A stretch of 64,000 bases of DNA from Nectonema munidae (Eukaryota > Nematomorpha > Nectonematoida > Nectonematidae). Shown piece by piece: positions 35,645-47,979 of this stretch. A program made the translations under genes and the position numbers. The notes under the pieces were generated by a model that worked only from the letters and a program-made list of their open reading frames with translations, searched no databases and was not told where the DNA came from. Position 1 is the stretch's first letter. Each line of letters opens with the position of its first letter. The DNA lies in NCBI GenBank assembly GCA_030549495.1, contig JAUIRK010000511.1, forward strand, positions 1,090,001-1,154,000, written 5' to 3'.

Positions 35645-36933
35645 AGAATCGCTATTGCTATTCTCTTCGTTTATCCCGGTTCTAGGACAAGTGCCCCCTC
35701 CCCCTATTTTCAACGGCCCCGATATATTTATTTAAAAATCTAATAATTTAAAAAAAATAAAGAAAATATTTTAACTTGAAAAATTATTTAAAAAAAAGCT
35801 TTAATAAAAAATTGGCAAAAACTTTTAAAAATAAGAAAAAAAAATCTTCAAATTTTGAGCTATTCAATTTAATCATAATAATTAATTACACCAGAAATAC
35901 TAACTCTAAAATTAATCACATTTTTTAAAATGATCAAATTTTAAATATTTAATTGTATTTAAAGTTGTTTTAGTTGTTTTAATGTTTAATTGGTAATTGT
36001 GCAGTTACCCTTTATCTCAGCGTTTCAAAGCTTTCTTCACTCAACGCTCTCTTAGAGAACATTTTTAAAGGAAACGCCCCCAAACGACATTACTTCAAAG
36101 AAATGTTCCTTACTTGTAATATATATGTTCTTTCAGAATAATATAGCATAGATTTTTATGCGAACCCTAAGCTTCGTCTATCTAATTCTAATATCACTAC
36201 AAATCTTTTTTACAGCACGAAATCCATTTTATACCAAAATCTTTCTGGGAAATATTAATAATGTGGGGAAGAAAATGTTAACTTTTTTGATATCATCCAA
36301 TCACCGTGTATATTATACAAGTGAAGCAATCATTGTTATGATTCCTTAAGACTAAAAAGTGTTTATCAGAGCTCTGCAAAATTCGATTCGGCCTTCACAA
36401 TATGATGGAAACGACAACTGATACTATATTCTATTGTGATGAGTCTCCTCTCACTTCCAAGCAACAAAAATCAATTTTTTATAATTTGTACAAATGGCTC
36501 AGTTTATTACATTTGGAAATTTTTGATTCAATTCAAGAATACTTATATAGGTTTCGCTCGAAATGTTAGTTATATTAGTTACTTAGTTAGCCTAGACAAA
36601 TTTTGTTATGAAGACAAAAGGATATCACTGTAAAAGTACACGCTTTTCGATGATGCATATACCAAAAGTTATGCTCGGTGGTGAAGACATTTTTTGAAGT
36701 TTTATCAACCAAATTTAGCCATAATGACATTCTTAATACACACCGTGTGATCCATAATTCAGTGGTCGGCCAACCTTCCCAATTTTTATGGCCCAGTAAA
36801 CTCATAGATTTAACATTGGTGGACTTTGAATGTGAATAAAAGAAAGAAGTTAACCCCGTTCATATAAGGACGATCAGAAAACTTTTTTCATTTTTTATGG
36901 ATGAAATGGAATGAAGCTCTAAGTTTCTTGCAT
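35645..36933. other. intergenic; possible hAT end at 36761
   Basis: AT-rich. CAGTGGTCGGCCAACCTTCC at about 36761 has the CAGTGGTCGG-type start of hAT/Charlie elements, but no partner end was found. Otherwise only short, unrecognised frames. Confidence 0.35.
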
Positions 36934-37069
36934 TTAACCGGTTAACGCCCATGTCGACTATAGTCGATTTTACAAAAATAAAATCGTCTGCGTTTATCAA
37001 AGCTCTTTACTACAAATCTTCTGCTTTACATTAGATATCGTCTGATTATTCTGGTCGTTAACGGGTTAA
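36934..37069. mobile_element. piggyBac-type MITE A, 136 bp
   Basis: TTAACCGGTTAACGCCC at the left end mirrors GGTCGTTAACGGGTTAA at the right end. Both outer ends are TTAA. Inside lies the perfect 14 bp palindrome TCGACTATAGTCGA (36954-36967) and AAATCGTCTGCGTTT, which is shared with the neighbouring MITE at 37474. No coding capacity. Confidence 0.75.
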
Positions 37070-37473
37070 CCTCAGTTAATGTATGATTCTTTTGCTGCCA
37101 CAAAACGTCATTTGAATACTTCGCACAGGACGAACAATCGACTAATTTGCTCTTCGACAGCAATCTAACCTTAGCGTTAGGAAGAAAATGTGTAAACTGA
37201 AAACTGGGGATCATTTGTTTCTTGTGAGTTTCACTTCTTCCTGAAATGGTATTTAAATTTATTTACTGCATCTTTGAACTGAAGTTGGGAAGAAGTGGGG
37301 TAAGAAAGACATGAAAATTGGAATAATGCTTCAATTTTTCTAAGGACCATCAAATGTTTTCATGGACCCCGTTTTGCGACCAATTTTGATCTGTTTTACT
37401 CATTAGAACTAACATTGACAATGTACCTTAAGTATATAAAAGTATGTTTTTTAACCCAAATAAGGCTGCAATA

Positions 37474-37610
37474 TTAACCCATTTACGGCCAATGTTCCTA
37501 TTTTGGAACATAAGTAATTTCATCTTCGTCTGCTTTTTTCAATGACTTTGAATATAAATCGTCTGCGTTTTTTAGATATCGTCTGCTTTGCTTGGCCTTA
37601 AATGGGTTAA
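37474..37610. mobile_element. piggyBac-type MITE B, 137 bp
   Basis: TTAACCCATTTACGGCCAA at the left end mirrors TTGGCCTTAAATGGGTTAA at the right end. TTAA is on both sides. A hairpin TGTTCC-TATTTT-GGAACA sits at 37493-37510. AAATCGTCTGCGTTTTTTAG and TAGATATCGTCTGCTTT match MITE A. Same size class and layout, so the two are one family. Confidence 0.78.
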
Positions 37611-37723
37611 GTAATATAAATTTTATCAAACATTTCAAAATATTTGACTAATTTATCAATTTTGTAACTAACCTATATGAAAAAATAAAAAAATAAATTT
37701 TTTTTAAATGTATTTTTGTAACA

Positions 37724-39900
37724 TCCCACATGTGGGATAATGGCCTATTCTATATAAAAAAATTCGTTAACCTATGTTTTTGTAAAAAATTATGTACCAT
37801 ATTAATTTTTCAGATTTTTTTGCAATCTAAAATGTAATAAAATAAACAGAAGTTAAAAAATTTTATTTAGTGTGATATTTCTCAAAACAAACTTCGTGGA
37901 GTGGAATATTTCACTTTTCACAAATTTTTTTTGTCTTTTTTTTGCAGTAATCACTTATTCGTTGAGTCGGATTACTCTTTATAGTAATGTCCCCCAATAC
38001 TAAATCTAAGTTCATTACACACTCTCCCTCCAGCTATTTTGGATTTCTTAGGACCTGTTTTAACTCTGTTACTTGTAGGAGTAAGGTAAGCAAACACAAT
38101 TTTTCTTCTGACATCTAACAACCTCACTTTTTCATCAGGATGTAATTTTTGATAAAGTCTCCATGAATTAAAAATTGAAACATCCAAAAATTAAGTAAAT
38201 GATGAAAACCACCATTTTTTATATTTTATTCTGGTTCGGTAAAGCTAAATTTCTTTATCAAGAAGATCAACTCCACCCATCTATGCATTATATTTATGGG
38301 AAGAAAGATGTATTTTTTTAAAGCCTGAGAAAATCTTTTTGTTTTTGTCTGAGGTTCAATCGAAGAAAGATGTGTACCTATAGCTATAACTTTATTATCT
38401 AACCATTTAACAACCAAAACTTCATTCTCTTTGTCCAAACTGTGAACATATTGTCCTCTTTCTCATGTTTTTCCAGTACTTTTGATGATAATAATGAACA
38501 ATTATTGCATCTATTTTCTCTTAGTGTTCCAGTTGCTTTGATATATTTTTTTGATAAAGCACCAAGAATACTTACGCTGGTAAAAAATTATCCAAATATA
38601 TTTGATAATGGGATGATGTTTCTTTTGGCAGTACTGAAATTAGCTTCATAATTACGCTTTCACCAAGAGGTAAGTTAGATCTTTCTTCTTTGCCAACATA
38701 TGGATGAAAAGTAAAAAGATATCCTCCATTTGAAGCACACAAACACCAAACTTTAAAGCCAAATTTTATTGGCTTATTTTTCATAAACATTTTGACGGAA
38801 TGTATTTCATAATATCCTACCATCATTTCATCTAAAGAAAGCTTTTCTTCAAAAACACCAAATTTTGTATAGTTTTTTTTGTAAAATTTCAAAATATTTT
38901 CTTACTTTGAACATTTAATCGTTTTTGTTTATTTTTGAATTGGGATTCAAATTTTTTTTGTTTTTTTGTTGAACTAATTCTTCAAATAGTTCAACAAAAC
39001 TTTTATCAAATAAACTGTTCAAATTAATATTATTTTCTGAAGTGTAAAAGCTTTAAAATTAGTATAATTTATATTACTTTGCCATGTACTTTTAATTTTT
39101 TGTTTCTTTTTTTTGTTTTCAAAAATATTATTTCTCTCTTACCTCTTGATTTTCTTTATCCTCATTGTCATAAAAAATTTCTAAATTACCAACAACATCG
39201 TGAATTACGTTCTCTCTTATATCGTTGTCAGAAAACTCTTCTTCATCAGTTAAATCATCAGGTTTTATACATCGCTACATCATGCGAAGTCTACTCGTTG
39301 CTTGCAATATGGAGATCGCCTTTCTCCGTGAAGAAATCTCCTACATCCCACCAGAAGAGAACCCAGCGGACGCTCCGTCCAGACGGGGCCCGAAAGGAGA
39401 AAGAATTTGGTTTAAAAAAGAGGTCTTCATGTCAAAACACATCGAAAGCCTTAAGCTTCTAGAATCTCTCTTTGGATTTTGGCATCATAACTTTGACCTA
39501 ATCTAATCAGGTCAGTGGAATTACCTACGAGATAGGTTCCAAAACAAATGGTGTTAATGGGTACCCTTCATCATCAAATTGCCAAATGACCCCTTATTAT
39601 AGGCAGGTATTTCTTTCGTTTTTCCTTGACAGTTTTAGGATGGCAAGATGAACATGCAACCAATGGGATCAGCTCCCGCCAAAACCTATGGGCTGGATTA
39701 TAAAAACATCCTGCACCACGATTTGATGATTTTATCCTTTTAGCTGATTCCATGTTGCTCAATCTGACTCTTATAAAATCAAAAATATAAACAAATTAAA
39801 TTAAATTAAAAAAACAACTTTTTTTTTATCAATTTATCAATTTTTTTTTTATTATATTCAAAAAAAGTTTATACATTGAGCCATTATCCCACTTATGGGA
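37724..39900 (-). mobile_element. piggyBac-type transposon copy 3, with nested insertion
   Basis: The ends CCCACATGTGGGATAATGGC (37724-37743) and its inverse GCCATTATCCCACTTATGGG (39880-39899) face each other. Minus-strand pieces read, from right to left: a start-like MESAKRIKSSNRGAG (39750), an acidic PDDLTDEEEFSDND part (39262), then FEEKLSLDEMMVGYYEIHSV with KPIKFGFKVWCL and YLDNF (38892-38572), KWLDNKVIAIGTHLS and HRWVELIFLI (38438-38226), and NSWRLYQKL (38187). The N-terminal part is split by the retroelement fragment at 39265-39720. No TTAA is visible next to the ends. Dead copy. Confidence 0.78.
39265..39720 (+). mobile_element. retroelement fossil: fragment with RNase H-type tail, nested in piggyBac copy 3
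   Basis: GC-richer than its host element. Plus-strand text EISYIPPEENPADAPSRR is typical of the end of the RNase H part in LTR retrotransposons and their kin; the family is unresolved. It is only a small broken fragment, with no LTRs, capsid or integrase part recognised. It interrupts the N-terminal acidic region of the transposase on the other strand, so it entered after that copy did and is the younger element. Confidence 0.55.
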
Positions 39901-40234
39901 TATCAAATTTCAAACGTGAATAAAAAAAATAAAAAAAAGTTTTTATTCATATTTAAAATAAAAATGATTTTTTATAACTGTTTTTAACATAATTATTTAC
40001 CTTAAAATTTATTTTGAAAAGGAATTTTTTGAAAATATAGAATTAAAAATTCCTTACCAGAATTTTCAAAATTAATACTTATTTTATTTGTAAATATAAG
40101 ATATAAAAGGAAAGTTCCACAAAATTGTTTGTAATGCACTTCTCAAATATGAGTTATATTTAATGTTTATTGTGAGTTTATAGTAAATATTTGATTTTAA
40201 AATAGTTTAATAAATAATAGTTTGTAACTTGCAC

Positions 40235-40255
40235 CCCACTTATGGGATAATGGCT
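40235..40255 (+). repeat. solo terminus of the piggyBac copy 3 family
   Basis: CCCACTTATGGGATAATGGC repeats the left end of copy 3, 335 bp beyond its right end and pointing rightwards. No partner end was found. It may be the start of a second, truncated element. Confidence 0.55.
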
Positions 40256-40714
40256 TCGAATCTCAATCAAGGTGAGTTTTTTTGAAATTTTTTTTAATAG
40301 TTATTAAAATTATGCCTTTTTAAATAAAAAATTCAATGAAAATTCATATGATACACTGTAAATTATATCAGGATAAAATATTCTAAAAGGCGTTATTTAA
40401 AAAATTTCCGACTTCCAGTACTATTGATTCGATGGGTAGTTCTGATTCACAATTGAAAATTCCATTTTTTGATATCTTCGGAAACGAGAATTATTCACGA
40501 GACCATTCTCGAAAGAGATTCGTACCATTTTTACGCTGTTATAAAGCTATAAATATCAAAGCTTTTGTTCAGTTATTTTCTTTCTTAATGAGACGACTGC
40601 TTCCTTCTACTCAAATACTTTAATGTAAATTTGATTAAAAATTAAATTTCTTTATCAATGTTCTAGTTCTTTATCAATATTAGAAACTGTATACATTTAT
40701 TTATCTCATGGGCA

Positions 40715-41809
40715 CACCTCTTAACTGCTTTAAAACCTGTCAATTCATAAACCCTAGTCCTGTAGGTAGAAAATGAAGATTATATAAAATGCTTCTTTGC
40801 TTTTCTATGCTACTTACTAATCGATAGTTTGGTAACATTTCTTTGCTAAATATTTTAAAAGATGATTTTTAGAGTCAGGGCGTAAAACCTTCATAGTGTA
40901 CAAGGAGGGATAAAATCTCAATTACATCCGATGAGTGATCTATGATATATGTATTATTTTGTTCTCTTGTTGAGCTGTTCACAAGCTTTGTAAAATTTTC
41001 TGGGCGGCGGTTTCTCTATATTTTTTAATAGCTCGAGAGTCTCTCATTTATAAAAATAAACCAACATAGAAACTACTGTACTAAAAAAATTGACACACAA
41101 GGTTATTCAAAAATTGTCTCAATAATCCAATCAACCAGTCAATGGGGTGGATCCACCAGCTTTGTCTAAATCAGTTTATCTAAGTTTGGCTCTGTTTTGG
41201 TCGATGCAACTGTTTTATCAGTACTGACTTCCAATTTGTTTCGGGATTTTGTTTCAATGCAAAGTAACCTGGAAAGCGCTTGCTCACACTCATATGTAGT
41301 CGGAAATGGAAACAGCTTAAAATAAAAGAAGTGCTTCCAGAGGAATCCTTGAAACACCAACACAGGACTGTCCGATTTCAATCAAAAATCGGTATAAGAA
41401 AAGCACCTCCTCAATCAATCATTAATCAAATCAATAAAGTCTTCTTGAATCAAGAAGTCTTCTGAAGCCAGATTACTAATCGAGATTATAAACGGGTTTT
41501 CTATAAATTGATGGTATTTTTAAAATCTTTATATGTTAGCAAAATAAGGAGACATTTTTTGGCTAAGATATGCTACAAGGTGTTTTATTTCTTCCAGGAT
41601 ATCTTCATTATTGAATCTTATTTTCATCAACAAATATGTTCAATCGAGCAAAATTTTTTCTTTCCTAAAAATGCGATAATTCCAGCTTAATTTCAGAAGC
41701 TGTCAATTCTTTATGACAATCAAGTACTGCGATCTCGTTTCTTTGCAGTGCAAGGTTAAGGGAATTCATAGATTCAAATATGCTCATTAAAAATGATAGG
41801 AATTAATAT
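40715..41809 (+). repeat. unclassified 1.1 kb dispersed repeat, copy B
   Basis: Partner of 29010-30117. Here the shared block TCAGTTTATCTAAGTTTGGC lies at about 41171 and GGAATTCATAGATTCAAATA near 41761. Copies A and B carry different short frames over the shared part (41508-41690 here). Substantially diverged from each other, so the family is old. Confidence 0.6.
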
Positions 41810-41920
41810 AAGTCTACGCTTGCAAATAAAACAAAGCAAACTATGATTTTACTTGCAACATTTTAAAATAGCCAATATTTTATTTCTAGAATGTATTGTA
41901 ATTTTTATAACCTCTCCCCC

Positions 41921-41944
41921 CTCTCTCTCTCTCTCTCTCTCTCT
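41921..41944 (+). repeat. (CT)n microsatellite
   Basis: Twelve CT units flanked by C/T-rich sequence. Confidence 0.9.
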
Positions 41945-41949
41945 TCCTC

Positions 41950-43185
41950 TCAACATCATGCACATTTAGGAAAAGGAATTCATTAAATTAATAAGTGGTG
42001 TGTGTGTTCTGAATTATTTCCTGTGTACACATCTATTGTACTTTGTTCTGGATTTTCAATGTCAAGGTCAGAGAATTCCTTTATATTTATAAGAGAAAAG
42101 CGAGACGCGTTATAATAACTGTTTCACGTTTCCTCCACATATCTAATCCAGTGCCACCCACCATTTCTTGTATGAAGAAGATATTTATATTTATTATTAT
42201 TATTATTGTTGTAATACTTGAACCTCCTACCTCTAGCTTGTGTATAGAGGAGAGCGTGAAAGTGGGTGAAAATTAATAGCGTTAATCAATAAAGCTATTT
42301 GCCAATATTCTTCCTTTCTTTGAGAATAGCGCTTTTTACACGCCCACTTCTTCTTTCTTTTTCCTCTTTTAAAAATGATTCCTTCTCTCAAAACCGGCTT
42401 ACGGCTCCCAAAATCGAGCCTAAGGTTGATGGTTCCATGGAGATTAATCTCTTGGCTCTGTATAGTTGTGATGTTGATTGAATTTGAGAAGCACTGCTGA
42501 TCTATGGATTTATATTTTTTTAAGAAAAATTGGGGTGAGTGAGGCCAGAGGTAACTGAAGTAGTGGTCATTTAGGTTCTTTTTAGCTAAGACTTTAGTGA
42601 AACGAGAATTGAACCAGTAACAACCAGAATAATCCGACAATGTCCAGTGTAAAGAGGTAGGTGATTTGTGTTAAAAAGAATTCATAAAAGTAGACAAACA
42701 TATGTTTATAAAGTCGACTTATATCGGCTCTGGTCGTTAACCGCTTAAAAATCGTGCTATTCTTTCATCATCCATTATTGTCTTGGCATTTTCGTGTTCC
42801 AATAGGCAATTATGGAGAGCTTTGTTGAAAAGGAATGAACTTAATTTTTTCCAGATACGCTCGATTGATCTGCATGAATTTAGCTCATTATGAATTCTTC
42901 GATTTGTTCATCAATATTTCTATCATATATCCCTATAATTAACAAACTCAACTTTTGAGTAAAGACAGGTTAAGTTGGAACTTTTTTTACAAATTAAATT
43001 GATGGTTGTTGATCAAACAGAGTATCGTAGAAAGTTTGAACAAATATTTCTTTCCTAATCTAGATGAGTTGAAATTGCAAGAAAATAGTACAGGAAAATG
43101 GTGGGAAGCATTTACTTGTCATACATATGTCTCATATTCTGATACATCAGTACTGATGCAGAAATTGTCAATTAGTGTGGTGTAT
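41950..43185. other. intergenic; partial TTAA-MITE near 42710
   Basis: AAGTCGACTTATATCGGC and TCTGGTCGTTAACCGCTTAA at about 42710-42757 resemble the right part of MITE A (36934-37069), with the outer TTAA kept. A 135-codon minus-strand frame (42640-42233) has no recognisable domain and is probably chance. Confidence 0.35.
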
Positions 43186-43189
43186 ATTC

Positions 43190-43460
43190 ATGGCGAGTAG
43201 AGTGACATTAGCAATGCACGGCTTAAATGAGTGTTGGAGTGGATTAAGGGGTTTAAGAAACTATTTACATTAGAACAAGAGTCAACTTTAAAGAAATGAA
43301 TGCTGAAATCACGCAATATTAGGTGACTTTTATCGGATTTCAAAGCGAACATAAATTTCTCAAAATCAATATGTAAGCTTCTTTTCAATGGAGAATGATT
43401 TAAAGAAATCAGAAGTTTGTTTATGAGCTTGTAGCAACACTCGTATGGACTTGTGTATGT
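43190..43460 (-). mobile_element. LINE endonuclease-domain scrap
   Basis: The minus strand reads FEKFMFALKSDKSHLILRDF then SIHFFKVDSCSNVNSFLNPL, matching the IILGDFNI-type motif and following region of non-LTR retrotransposon apurinic-like endonucleases (the GDF is changed to RDF). Too short to classify; CR1- or RTE-like is possible. Broken on both sides. Confidence 0.45.
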
Positions 43461-43559
43461 AAAAGCGAAGCCCAGAATGCAAAGACAACTTTTTGCCTTG
43501 TGAAACAAAATGATAATTATGAATAGTGAAACTGGCAACATATTCAATAGATTACACCA

Positions 43560-46400
43560 GGTTTCTTTGAGTGCAAGTATGTTAATAAAAAATGAATCTT
43601 ATTTATCAATTTATCATCAATTTTACAGTTAAATGATGGACAGATGTCAGGGAAAAACTATAATTGAGATGAAAATTATTGAAATCATTAATAATAAAAG
43701 TTAAGTATACTATTGAGGATTAATCCATCTAAAAAATGAATAATTAACAATATCTAAAATATGAGGGTTTGAATTTTCTGCATTCATTTAAAATTGCAGA
43801 AATATTTCATTTCCAGCATTGGATACCAAATTCTGAACTTTAAATATGATAAGAACAACAACTGATGACTACAATGCTTTGATCACTTTTAATAAATCTC
43901 CAAACTGGAACATTTTTCAAATTTATCATTATCTTTTGAACACTTTTACATGCAAATATTTTCATTTTTGGGACACTCTAATTGCCCACTATTGATTCCA
44001 CTTTTTTAAGTTAATCTTGTCTTAATTTATTAATTAGCTTTTGATGATCAATTCACCCAAAATATTTATATGTCGCTTCACAAGTGACTTATAATGGCAA
44101 ACACCTTTTCTCATTATATTAAAATAAACGTATCCATCCATACACAGCAAATCGAACATGCTCAATTTGATTCTGGAAATACCTTTGTCAATCTACAATT
44201 CAATTCAATTACAATCGACCTTTCTCTATTTCATCATGACATTATTTTTGTCAATGATGAATACTACATTTCAATGTGGTTAAAATGGTTATGTATTTAC
44301 TTAGTTCAACGCTACATTGACTTTTCCATATTTTAGCACAAGCGATAAAATAATTTTCTTACTTGTTACAAAAATGATTTTATCCATCTCATAAATAGGA
44401 ATGGGACCATCTGATCAAAGCAACCTGAGATCATGTTAGATAAAAGGGGCATACATATAAAATTTTTAATTATTATAAAAAAATTTCAATAATAAGCCTA
44501 TAGAACAGTGTTACACTGTAATGGCCAAAAAGAAGTACAGAATTGAAAAACATGGACGATATTGTATTAAAAAAATTTTTTTTTTAATTTGAGGTATATT
44601 TTTAGTCAGAATTTATCCTCAATAAAAAATGAATTTTTTGATTTGAGTTTTTGAGAAAATAGAGTTTTTTTCAGAATTTGTTTTCCCCATATGTCAAACT
44701 TGATTCATAATCCACGCATTCTTGCACCCTAATTGGGAAAAACTAAGCCCTGAAATGAAGTGAGCATCTTATTTATTTTATTTAAAATATGGAAGTACAT
44801 TAATGAGATAATTTTCAGGCATACATGACTAATTCTATTTATACTTTGACACATTTTTACACAGTAATGCTAAAAACTTAGCCAAAAAATGGCATCAGAT
44901 TGGTCAATTTAGTTTAAAAAATATTAAAAGTTTTTGAAGAAAATTTTCAGACGAAACAACATATTTGATCGACATTTTCACATTCTAATTATGAAAACAG
45001 TCCAAAAATGAAATCAGCATGGAGATTTTGTATAAAAAATATATTTAATTGAAATTATAGATAATATTCTGGGAAATAATTTTTGTTAAAAATGGGATAA
45101 GTGTTATGTGTTCCAATATTAAAGATTTTCAAGAGTGTATCTAATATAAACACTAGGTTATGTGTTATAGACATTATAATATAAAATTTAGTTGGAATAA
45201 ATGTACATTTGATTTTGATTGACAGTTTTTGACATGAGCGTGGTCATTCAACTACGATGAAAAAAGTATCAAAAGATGCAGCTAACGATTTTAGGAAAAG
45301 TCAAAACGTTTGAGGGCATATAATTCAGCCAATTTTGTACAATAGAAATTTTTGTCACTGATAGCGTTAAAACGGTCACAATTTCGCAAATGTATTGATA
45401 ATAATAATGCCCTACACATATGTTATATTTATGTGCTGCTCTTCAAAGTGAATGCGTACATATTCTTATATATCTATGCGCTACATGTACATACCTTTTC
45501 ACATTTTAAAACACGGCTATATACTAAGCGACCGTTACTTGTCTATGATGATACTGTGTATTATTAATACCATCTTAAGTTTCATGATTATTACGGATTC
45601 AGCAACACGGGCAATTCATGATTTGGTCATTTGTTAAAAAAGGGTTGAAGAAGAATATTAATTTATTTGAAAATACTTGAAATTAAGAAGACCTTTTAGG
45701 GATACTGAATTTATGTGAAGCATGATAAGGCATACTAAATCATGATATAAAAGCGCTGACTGACCCCAGCTTGCCAAACTAGAGTCTGGCTATCACTCGA
45801 TGTAAACGATATCACGCACACTTTTCTAACTTGCATTTCTATTATTATCCACATGGAGAAATTAGTGTAAAATGTTTCTTAAAATATATATATATTGGTA
45901 TAGTGTGTATAGGTTCATGAAAAAACAAGGATAACGTTTAAAGATGGCGTTAATCCTATACGCGTAATAATAAAATTTACTTATTTCGCAATTTTAAATT
46001 ACATTTTATTTTCTTATATATTTGTATGTAGAGAAATTGCTTCAATTTTAGCATTTATAAAAACTCCATTTTCCTATGCGCTAATGTCAACCCCATGTGT
46101 CTTTGAGTGATAGAAGTCTAGAGAACTTGATTTTAACCAAAATAAGCGATTTTTAATGAAATTTTTTCGGATGTTAGACAAAATATTCTCGATTAAAATG
46201 ACTGAATACCAGTAAAAGGATTCCGTTGAACAGAATCTATGCGTTTAGAATCTCTTTCTTGAGAAAATTTGTTCCTATATGTTGCTTCGTATACTCGACT
46301 ATTTCATTTAAAATTGCCATTTCAAATAACCAGTTTTAATTTTTCAAAACATTTCTAATATGTTTGCTTCAGGGACGCACATCCTCAAAATTTAGGGGGG
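43560..46400. other. AT-rich intergenic sequence, no gene
   Basis: Several short frames (44094-44336, 45352-45567, 45452-45637) without recognisable product. No repeats with a partner in the window were noticed. Confidence 0.45.
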
Positions 46401-46429
46401 GCGAACTTTTTTTTTTTAATTTTCAAAAT

Positions 46430-47660
46430 TTATTATAAAAGAATTTTTGACCAATGCACCCACTATTATTATCCGACATTATACTTGCACTGTAAGCTCT
46501 CAATCCCACCACAACTTCACAGATTTTATCAGTTCAAAGTTACCTTGTTTGTAATTCTGATTCCATCAACCTTCTAGCTCTTTCAGGTTTTCAAACTGGA
46601 GTCCACGGTGCCGCGAAAAAGTTCCATCGGGATCGAGAAGGGGGCACTGGGTGAATGGTTTTGCGCAAAATATTGCACCGATATTGGGTCATTTGCCATT
46701 TTTGCCAAAAAATCATCTTTAAAAAGATTAAACAAGATTGTCTTTGAACTGAGTGCTATTTTTTTCTTTTATTGCTCCTAATTTGTTTGAACGATTTATC
46801 AAATTTTTGTTTGATAAATAAGATAGTATTGTTTTTGCAAAATACTAAGTATGGTTTGAAAAGTTTCAAAAAAATATATGTTGTTAAAATGTCCCACCAC
46901 ATAGGAGAACAGTTGATACTACCTTGCTACAAAGATATATTGAATGTGCTAAGAAGTTCTGAAGTTGTAAAGTTGAAGCATATCTTCCTGTCAAACGATA
47001 CCGTTAGAAGGCTAATAGGAGAGATGTCTGATGACATGTTGGACGTGGTTTTATTGAATCGGAATTTTTCAACTTTTTTGCTCAGACTGATGAAACCCAG
47101 TGCGCTGAGCCATAAAACCATCCCCAAACAGTTGTAAAATGTTTTCAATGAAATCATAAAAGAGTGTATTTCATTAAAGCAAATGTTTCAAATCTTGTTT
47201 GTTTTCAATTTGAAACACTCTTGCTGCACTCAAACGTGACGTGGCGTTCCCAAGGAAAATTTCCAAGCAAGGATTTCTATGGAAAGAAATCAACAATTTC
47301 TGGAAAGCCAATAGACATGCATGTCGAATTTTCTGATGCCCGTTTTCGTATATTTCTATCATTTTTAGTGAACATATATGAATATATGAATTCCTTTAAG
47401 CTCGCGCTGCAAGGAAAAGAGATCCTAGTACTCCATTGTAATAAAAAATGGCAGCTTTTGAAATGAAACGAGGAATATTGGATTCTTTGGCAAGAAAAAT
47501 TTTGCTCGATTTTGGAACATATTTGTGTGTGCCCCCTGCTTTGCCTCTCCATGAACACAAGGCACGTGAATCAAGATATCATATGTTGTTTTGTCCTATT
47601 TCATTTTTTAAGTTTTTTGAATCAAGGCATATTAAATTAACATATAACATTTTTTGTTTT
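46430..47660 (+). mobile_element. hAT transposon remnant (ZBED5-like), plus strand
   Basis: Plus-strand frames read MSHHIGEQLILPCYKDILNV (from 46890) and KHIFLSNDTVRRLIGEMSDD, the ILPxxKxIV...LSNxTVxRRIxxMS block of ZBED5/SCAND3/Charlie transposases. After breaks come LLLHSNVTWRSQGKFPSKDF (47219-47278; usual LLHTxVRWLSRGKVL) and YEYMNSFKLALQGKEILVLH (usual FxxLNxLNxxLQGK). The upstream 46430-46640 is a reverse-complement match of 31300-31530. The catalytic middle is missing or scrambled; inactive. Confidence 0.72.
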
Positions 47661-47979
47661 TAAGTATCTAGTTGAAGGTATATAATACAAATGATGACAA
47701 TATTTTATTTAAAATAGAATATTTCGACTTTATTTAGTCTTTGTCAAGTGTTCATCAAGTAAAGTCAACTTTAGGAAAAGTGCTTTATTTTTAATTATAT
47801 CTTGTTTTTACTAAAACGGCATTGATAACCGTATATATTCATGCTCTCGTACTTGTGATATTTGTTCTGATAAAATTAATTTTTTCTGTTTTCTTGACGA
47901 AAGATTTTTGCATCTCATGTATGTATAACTTAACTATGGTGTCAAAATTTCTCCGAATGAACCCGCTAATCCGTTAGGG

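Noticed and set aside
36761-36800. A complete hAT element
   Set aside because: One end-like sequence only; no inverted partner or 8 bp duplication found.
42233-42640. A 135-residue minus-strand gene
   Set aside because: No recognisable domain, composition dominated by Lys/Phe/Ser, no support from splice signals or neighbours. Probably a chance frame.
43006-43200. A 64-residue hAT-like fragment
   Set aside because: SIVESLNKYFFPNLDELKL has a loose resemblance to hAT transposases, but too little to support a call.
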